Positions 58,093 through 64,000 of a stretch of 64,000 nucleotides of DNA are shown piece after piece. The stretch is taken from positions 324,182-388,181 of the forward strand of contig NW_006766883.1 in the NCBI RefSeq assembly GCF_000275845.1, given 5' to 3'. This stretch comes from Dichomitus squalens LYAD-421 SS1. Taxonomy: Eukaryota > Basidiomycota > Agaricomycetes > Polyporales > Polyporaceae. A program made the translations under genes and the position numbers. Every line of letters begins with the position of its first letter. The first letter of the stretch is position 1. The notes beneath the pieces were generated by a model. The model was given only the letters and a program-made list of their open reading frames with translations. It did no database searches and was not told the origin of the DNA.

Positions 58093-58918
58093 AGATCATC
58101 TCACAGAGTATTCCTTCTTCGTCTCTTGGGCCTTCCTTGGTCATCTGCAGTAATACACATTGATGCACGGAACCATACTACACCTTGTAGCCATAGCAGT
58201 CTTTCTTCCATCCTCTCATCACACACGATACGTCCATGACCACAATACTTCGCATGATTGTACATAGAGCTCAACCTTAATACTCGTCTAATGTCCACAC
58301 AAGACCTCCAACTGCAATCGCTGGATCCGTCGCTCCTTGTGCTCTAGACAGGCTTAGCTCCAGCTAAGGATCAGCTTGATAGTTAATCGCCTCTTAGAGG
58401 ACCGAGGGAGATCCCAAAATTTGTCGCGTACTCCGCCCGAGTCGCGGATCCGCCTCTGCAAACCGGACTTTGAAACGCTGGCTCGGATCTCGCATCGGTG
58501 AGCGCTTTACGAGCGCTCCGCGCGTCCTCATCTCCCGACGGCGCGGCCCGAGTTTAGTCGAGGGTACTGAGTAGGCAAATTCCGAGGCTGTGTTCGTGTC
58601 TTCCATTATCTGCAGATCTCCGAGAGAAGTCTGCTGCTCGGCAGCACCAGATGGCCAAGCAAGGGAGATGGGGCATTGCTGAGGAGTTCGAACCCGCACA
58701 TGCATGCCATAGCTGGTCCACTCATGATGGGAGTGCTTACATCTCTATAACCTCTGTCTCGCAGCCTTTGGAGGTTTCATTTGGTGCTCCTCTCTGGAGA
58801 ACCAAACAAAACCTCAATAGGGGGAGCGAACAAAGGTGTCTGAGTCATGGCCCTAGGGGACCGGGTGCTTTATGAACACAAAAATGGGGTACAAAAGAGC
58901 CTGCAGCACACCTACAGC

Positions 58919-59007
58919 ACTACCCTTCTTTCTGAGGCACAGTCTGTGGAATGTACTAGTACATTCCTTGGATTTCTAGACTCTGAAAAAAAAGGGTAGG
59001 CAAGGGC
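58919..59007. repeat. Imperfect 89-bp hairpin around a perfect 20-bp palindrome
   Basis: The centre 58948-58967 (GGAATGTACTAGTACATTCC) is its own reverse complement. Outer arms CTACCCTTCTTTCTGAG and CTCTGAAAAAAAAGGGTAG pair imperfectly, as do AGTCT and AGACT between them. It could be a foldback element or a transcribed hairpin. Confidence 0.6.
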
Positions 59008-59328
59008 TGTCATTCTTCTGTGGCTTCTGTGACAGGGTGTATTCCCACAGCTTCTGCATTTAGGCAGTCTTATTTCTGTCAAAATCAGGATTTGATCGGA
59101 CTTATGCCGTATACTTGGTGTTCTTTTCGCTTCAAGCACATCAAATGTCACGGAATAATCCGGTTGTGAAGCATTTTGCCACATTTTGCCCTGGAGTCAT
59201 ACACTGTCAGCGCTAAGCCCCTTGCATAAAACGATCCAGGGGTCTGCTGTTTCTGCCCTCAAAAATCCCCATCCCCCTGCTGTTCAATCTGCATCATCTC
59301 TACAATTCCAATAATTTTACACTTCCAG

Positions 59329-59910
59329 CATGCCCCCTAGACATGTTTTGCCAGGCAAAGCAAAAGAACTTCGAAACGGTACTTCCATTTTGGGGCGCTC
59401 TCCGCAGTGCAATGCACTGCCTCCGTAGCGCGCGTTCGCTGACGCTCTCCGATCGAACCCCAATGCTGCAGCTCTCTACGATGTGAATAAATGTGCCCCG
59501 TCTTACGACGACAAAATGAGGGTGCTGGAGGCGATCCGGGAATCCATTCCACATGTGGGCTGGTACGACAAGAAGCGGCACTTGACTTGGTGCTCCGGCA
59601 AGGAGCATGCGTCTCTGCGGAAGGACGCCAGGCTGAAGCACACGTTGGTTGGTACGTCTGACCAAGTCTATCTCGTAATTTGGTGACGGCCGGGTCACCT
59701 TACTTCGATCTAATGTTCCTCACTACGGACACCTCCTCACTTGCAGAGCATGTCAGGGGCTGGCTGGCTTCCCAACCGGACCCACCCTTCTCCTTGATTA
59801 AGTCATGGGCCGCGCATGCGGGTGTTACTCCTGCCGCCATTGTCGATGTCATCATGATTGTCGAATCGTCGCAGGTACGTCGTCTCGGCATTGATGATTA
59901 TATGGACTGA
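59329..59910 (+). pseudogene. Broken gene of unknown family
   Basis: Downstream of a TATA-like GCATAAAAC (59224-59232) and a CT-rich leader, the ATG at 59329 opens MPPRHVLPGKAKELRNGTSI. An in-frame TAG at 59425-59427 interrupts it, yet the same frame continues at once as RAFADALRSNPNAAALYDVN and then ESIPHVGWYDKKRHLTWCSG. After 59650 the frame shifts to PYFDLMFL, WLASQPDPPFSLIKSW and AIVDVIMIVESSQ with no usable acceptor between. This looks like a once-coding gene with a nonsense change and a lost splice site. Family not known. Confidence 0.5.
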
Positions 59911-60308
59911 TAATTGCATGCTACTCGAGACCGACGCATGAGGCAACATCGCCGCCGGCATCTCATAACACAGCAGGCACCTGGAGGGTACTGAGGTCCC
60001 GGGAGCAGCAAGCCCGTGTGTCGACGCGAATTCCTGGCCTAAAGATTAGATGTTTTGCCGTAGGTTGAGGGGGGCAGAGCGGTGTGATGGGCATAATGTG
60101 GCATGGGACAGCGAGTATACAAGGGCAAGAGCACAACTCGCGCTGTGATGGGTGATCCGTCTACTTCGCCTCCGTTATAGCAGGACTACATGTGGAAGCT
60201 TGCGCACCTCGCCTGATATAATGCATACACTACTTTTAGAGTAAAAAAACCCCGCAGACAGCCCCATTAACCAGTTATACCCAAGCCCACGTAGCTGAAC
60301 ATAGCCAT

Positions 60309-63281
60309 CTAGGTTGCGCCATACTTGGGCTTGAAGTACGCAGGAGGCAGCTTGGCAAGAACGTCCACTAGCGGCCGCTCGACCACGACGAGCTCCCCGG
60401 GCGCGACGAAGTCCACGAAGAGTAACGGGCGGTAGTGCGTCACAAGCTTGAAGTTGCGCTGCTGCACCTCCTGCTGGCCCTCCTCCAAGCTGACCTCGAC
60501 TCGGCCGTCCGCGCTCGCACTCGCCTCCGGGGCCTTGCGCTTGCCCCGTCTCCGCTTCTCGAAGCCACTGTACCCGATGCGCTCAGTAAGCATGACCTTG
60601 CATATCCACGTCGCGCCCCAGAACAGCGCCGTCTTGGGCGGGAGCGGGGAGCCCTCGCCCTCTGCGCCCGAACCTGGATCGAAGGTCACGCCCAGCACGG
60701 GGTCGTGCAGGTGTGTGAAGCGCTGCGGGACCCCGTTGACGAGCGAGCGGGCCCAGCGCGGGAACTGGCGCGCCTCGACATCATACACCTCCAGCTGGTT
60801 GTCGGCGAAGCCGAGCACGAGCGTGCTGGGCGCGGAAGGGTCGAACGCGAGCGCGTGGACCGGCTGGGGAAACGTCGGCAGCGAGCCATGATGCTGGACG
60901 GCGTCGAGATTGAAGATATGTGTGCGTCTGCGGTCGTCCGATGTCGCGAGCCACTGGCCGTCGGGGCTGACGGCCATGCGGGTAATGGTTGTACGGACTA
61001 TTCTCGAGTCTTCGAGGTCGGAGTCGTCATCAGAGGCCTGAGCGCCGTCCGCACCAGGCGCTCCTTCGTTCTGTAAGCCCATCTCGACATCGCTGTCTCC
61101 ATTCGCGGCAGGGGAACTTTGGCGACCCTTCACTAGACGGCCCTTGACGACGTTGTCTCGGATTCGATGCTGTTCGAACTTGCGCAGCACACGTGGCGAG
61201 TGCCCTTCTGAGCCGAGGTCAACAACGAGGACGATGGCTGAATTAGAAGTGGCGAGAAGAAGCTTCGACGACTCGGGAGTGAATGTAAGGGAGGATGCAC
61301 CAGTGGAAGCGCCGTTGAGCGTGCTCTGGAGCGTAGCGGAGAAGTCGCGTATTCGCTTTGGCTTGAGATCGCCGTTCTTCTGCTCGCGCTATGAGGTGTT
61401 GCAAACGATGACTACAGAATCTCACAACGTACCTCCTCAGAGAGCTGGAACAACTTTGTCTCGTGCCAATCCGATACGGCTATCCACCGCCCATCGTCCG
61501 AGACGGCGCCCGAGACAAGGTTCGTCTGTACATTTAGATCCATGTCCAATACGCGCTCCCACCCACGATCTTGTCCCGGTATGTCCGCGCCGAGGTCAAG
61601 GTCATCTCCCCGAGGCTTCCTCTTTGCCAACCGCCACACCGTCACTCCGGCCTCCCTGTTGCAGAGTACAAGCCTAGCTTTCCTCGCCAAATGTACCGCA
61701 GATGTACCGGAAAAGCCGCTCGAATACGCGAGCCTTCTATGGTATGCATCCTCAAAGGTCGCTTGCGTGCTTGTGGAAAGAGGATTCATGATCTTGCCAG
61801 AGAGCGTTGCGGTTGGAAGAGCCGCAGGGGTGGTAACTACAGACATGTCGAGTCCTCCTGACACGAGGACAGGTGCGATGTCCGTGGGGTAGTGTCGTTG
61901 ATGTGAAGGTGGGAGAGGAGTGTATGGAGGCCAGATCGCAAGGGCGCGGACATCATGCGAGTGTAGTCGACGAGAACGGGACTGAACCCATCGGCCTGTC
62001 GCGCGAGAGACTAGGGGAGAGGGGTCTGTGGAGGACCGAGAGGTCTTGACGTACGAGAATTGGGTGACCTTCTGGTCAACTCCGGACGTGTACACGACAG
62101 AGCCGTCCTAGTAGAGAATCGACATGGCCCCAATCAGCCGAGAACATATGAGGATTAACATGTTGCAGGACGTACAGGGCCTACAGTTAGACACAGCACA
62201 TCTGCTGCGTGCCCCTGGAAGCTTTGTAACTGAGTACAAGTCTTGGAGTCCCAGAACTTGACAATGCCCATGGAATCGCCAGACACAATGGTGCCCTCGC
62301 TGATCGTCGAGGATGTTTGTGAGCAATCTTGCGGATAAACAACAGAAAATACGTACCCCAATACACCCACCGCCCAAACCAAGGTACGCTCTCCGCGAAC
62401 CTTGTCCGTCCCCATCCGGTCAAGCGCGCGACCAGTTGAGAAATCCCACTTTCGCAGGCTGCTGTCAGAGCACCCAGTTACGAGCCAAGAGTCCAGCCAG
62501 TCTTCCTCATCGTCGTCCGAGTCTGAGTCTGCGTTTGCAGCTGGCTGTTTTTTCTGTCGGGGAGTAGGAGGACCCCATGCGATGCTTAGGATGCGGCTCT
62601 TCACCCTGTCCAGGCGACGCAAGTGATTGAGCTCATCGTATTGTAATGATACTAGACGGACGGCGCCATCTTCACAGCCCAGAGCAAGAATGGTGGATGC
62701 AGGGTTAGGCGAAATGGACCAGATGGGACCACCTTGCGAAGCTAGCGTTCGCTAGAGGGAGGATCAGAATCTGTGCTTCGAACACCAAGGTACGGAACAT
62801 ACCTTGATGTTACCCTTCTCGATATCCCACTCGACTAGCTCGCTACCTCCTCCCGCACTAAAGAGTCTGAGGTTTGACCACGAAGGGACCTCCTCCTGTG
62901 CGGCTCGTCTTGAGGAGCGGAAAGTGAGGGCAAGTGATTCGACTTTTGAGGGGTATGGTCCAATCAATGTCTGTGTTACATCTGTGTGAATACAACGGTG
63001 TGCGTATCGCTCCATTCCTCATACCGTACCTTACGGACAACCCATGCCTGAGGCGCTTGACTGCGAGGATTCGGGCCCGTCCACTCGCAAAGCTCGATGT
63101 TCCCGTTCGCGCGTCCAACTGCCAATAGTCCAAACCCTGGAAACCCTTGACTGGTAGCAGCCTTCTTCCCTTTGACAGACGGGAGTGGAAGCGGAGGGAA
63201 AGCGAGCGCAGTGACCGCCGAAGGCGCAAAGTCCACGAATCGGCACCGATGTACCGCTAGGGTCGGGGGCGTCTCAACCAT
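60309..63281 (-). CDS. UTP4: U3 small-nucleolar RNA-associated protein 4 (Utp4/Cirhin)
   Basis: WD40 subunit of the t-UTP (UtpA) complex that couples rDNA transcription to 18S pre-rRNA processing in the nucleolus. Exons in reading order: 63281-63030, 62970-62803, 62751-62357, 62299-62176, 62107-61433, 61379-60309; 894 residues. Start MVETPPTLAVHRCRFVDFAP is typical. Repeats include LLAVGRANGNIELCEWTGPN, LRLFSAGGGSELVEWDIEKG, SWLVTGCSDSSLRKWDFSTG, GTIVSGDSMGIVKFWDSKTC, QSFQGHAADVLCL, VVYTSGVDQKVTQFSYV, then in the second propeller GRWIAVSDWHETKLFQLSEE and GQWLATSDDRRRTHIFNLDA. Acidic insertions (residues about 190 and 610) make it longer than yeast Utp4 (776). Basic KRRRGKRKAPE lies near the C-terminus. 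Confidence 0.94.
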
Positions 63282-63598
63282 GATGCACACGCGTTTTCGC
63301 CAAGGGATAGAGGCCGAGAAATAGACCCAGTACACAAGTAAGAAAGATACGGTGCAGAGCGTAGAGACCCCGAGAAAGCGGTCCTCTGTGTGCCGCGCCT
63401 CGAACGCGGAAGCACGGCAAACTTTTTCCTTTTCCCAATCGGGAAGGAGGCGCATGACGCGCTGGACGGCGTTTCACGCTCCTGCTCATCCAGCGACCAC
63501 CTCGACTCCGGACAGCATTCATCCTTTGCTGTCTTGCATCTTCACAACACCCTTCTTCACGACCTCCTCTATCTGCCTTGCTCACTTCATCTACCAAA
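63282..63598. promoter_or_regulatory. 317-bp divergent promoter of UTP4 and TIM10
   Basis: Head-to-head interval between two essential housekeeping genes. CT-rich leader sequence precedes the TIM10 ATG; no TATA box seen. Confidence 0.4.
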
Positions 63599-64000
63599 AT
63601 GTCCTTTCTTGGCCGCGGTTCAACACCCTCCTCGGGTGGTATCAATCAGGAGCGCGTAGAAATGGCTACTCAGGAGTGCGTACACCGCGAAGACCTTTGT
63701 CGTATCACTGGTCCTTCTAACGCGTTGCCGCCAGGCTGGACATGATTACAGACATCTTTAACCGCCTCGTCTCGTCAGTGCCTCGCGGTTGACGCGTCAC
63801 ATTACCCTCAATGTTTACCTCACCTCACAGGTCATGTCACGCCAAGTGCATTAGCACACGGTATGCGGAGGGCGAACTCAACAAGGGCGAAAGCGTCTGC
63901 ATTGACCGCTGCGTTGCCAAGTTCTTTGAGGTCAACAAGAAGGTCGGAGAGAAGATGCAAGCCGTCGGCGCGGCGGCAGGAGCAGGCCCAAGCGGATTCA
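63599..64000 (+). CDS. TIM10: Mitochondrial intermembrane-space chaperone Tim10 (3' end outside window)
   Basis: Exons 63599-63675, 63735-63773 and 63831 to the window edge. Start [20 protein letters not shown] fits the family. The small-Tim twin CX3C motif is complete: CHAKC and, 11 residues later, CIDRC, within [29 protein letters not shown] and [19 protein letters not shown]. Tim9/Tim10 carry carrier precursors across the intermembrane space to TIM22. The coding frame is still open at the last base with an Ala/Gly tail ([10 protein letters not shown]), so the stop lies just beyond. Confidence 0.93.

Larger units (their letters stand above)
58093..60308. other. 2.2-kb region with a decayed gene and hairpin
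   Basis: Contains an AT-rich hairpin (58919-59007) and a broken coding region (59329-59910). A 70-codon frame at 58394-58606 (-), beginning MEDTNTASEFAYSVPSTK, is open but unsupported. 59.95-60.3 kb shows nothing. Confidence 0.45.

Noticed and set aside
58660..58720. GTTCGAACCC resembling a tRNA T-loop
   Set aside because: No paired T stem, anticodon arm or acceptor stem could be folded on either strand.
1..64000. CRISPR arrays, bacterial ribosome binding sites, operons, rRNA genes
   Set aside because: The window is intron-rich fungal nuclear DNA; no regularly spaced direct repeats or rRNA sequence were seen.

Overview
The window is nuclear DNA of a filamentous basidiomycete, most likely an agaricomycete. 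Almost every gene is cut by many short introns of about 47-95 nt (a few reach 197-262 nt), coding exons can be only a few bases long, and the proteins are typical fungal ones (BIO2, MTC1, ULP1 with a C48 protease domain, UPF0658, a BSC6-type MFS carrier). I rebuilt gene models by hand from splice sites, reading phase and protein-family continuity. Every multi-exon model given with exon coordinates keeps an open frame whose length is divisible by three; TIM10 is cut by the window edge. The genus is not resolved.

Layout. 0.9-16.3 kb is dense: a small hypothetical gene, biotin synthase BIO2, a DEDDh exonuclease-like protein with no catalytic residues, splicing factor BCAS2 and complex I NDUFS3 (divergent pair), MTC1, a chromodomain-SPOC protein resembling Chp1, and peroxisomal PXMP4. 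16.3-18.8 kb holds a 0.7-kb terminal-inverted-repeat element of Tc1/mariner type. A Ras-family GTPase (18.8-19.7 kb, minus) is followed by about 8 kb with no gene I can support. 27.7-34 kb is sparse: a tiny gene, a decayed Ty3/Gypsy integrase fragment and a Yippee-like gene. From 34 kb the window is gene-rich again: a Ran1-type kinase, SUMO protease ULP1, SNARE BET1, a UPF0658 Golgi membrane protein, an MFS transporter, SAGA subunit SGF11, a CBS/PB1 protein, a small membrane protein, POM33/TMEM33, helicase HAS1, PTH2 and an Mpv17/PMP22 protein. A decayed gene and a hairpin lie at 58.4-59.9 kb, then U3 processome subunit UTP4, and the truncated start of TIM10 at the right edge.

The genes are mostly unlinked housekeeping functions: mitochondria (NDUFS3, TIM10, probably PTH2 and the Mpv17 protein), ribosome biogenesis (HAS1, UTP4), chromatin (SGF11, Chp1-like), splicing (BCAS2) and endomembranes (BET1, UPF0658, POM33). 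Several are head-to-head with short shared promoters: BCAS2/NDUFS3 115 bp, HAS1/PTH2 182 bp, MTC1/Chp1-like 302 bp, UTP4/TIM10 317 bp. There is no metabolic gene cluster, CRISPR array or tRNA that I could see.

The most striking signal is splicing architecture: two independent 2-nt internal exons (Ras GTPase, MFS transporter), a 6-nt exon in PTH2, a 4-nt initiating coding exon, GC-AG introns in BIO2 and ULP1, and three introns with a GTTCGT donor. The exonuclease-like gene that lost all five active-site residues is the best candidate for a new protein function.
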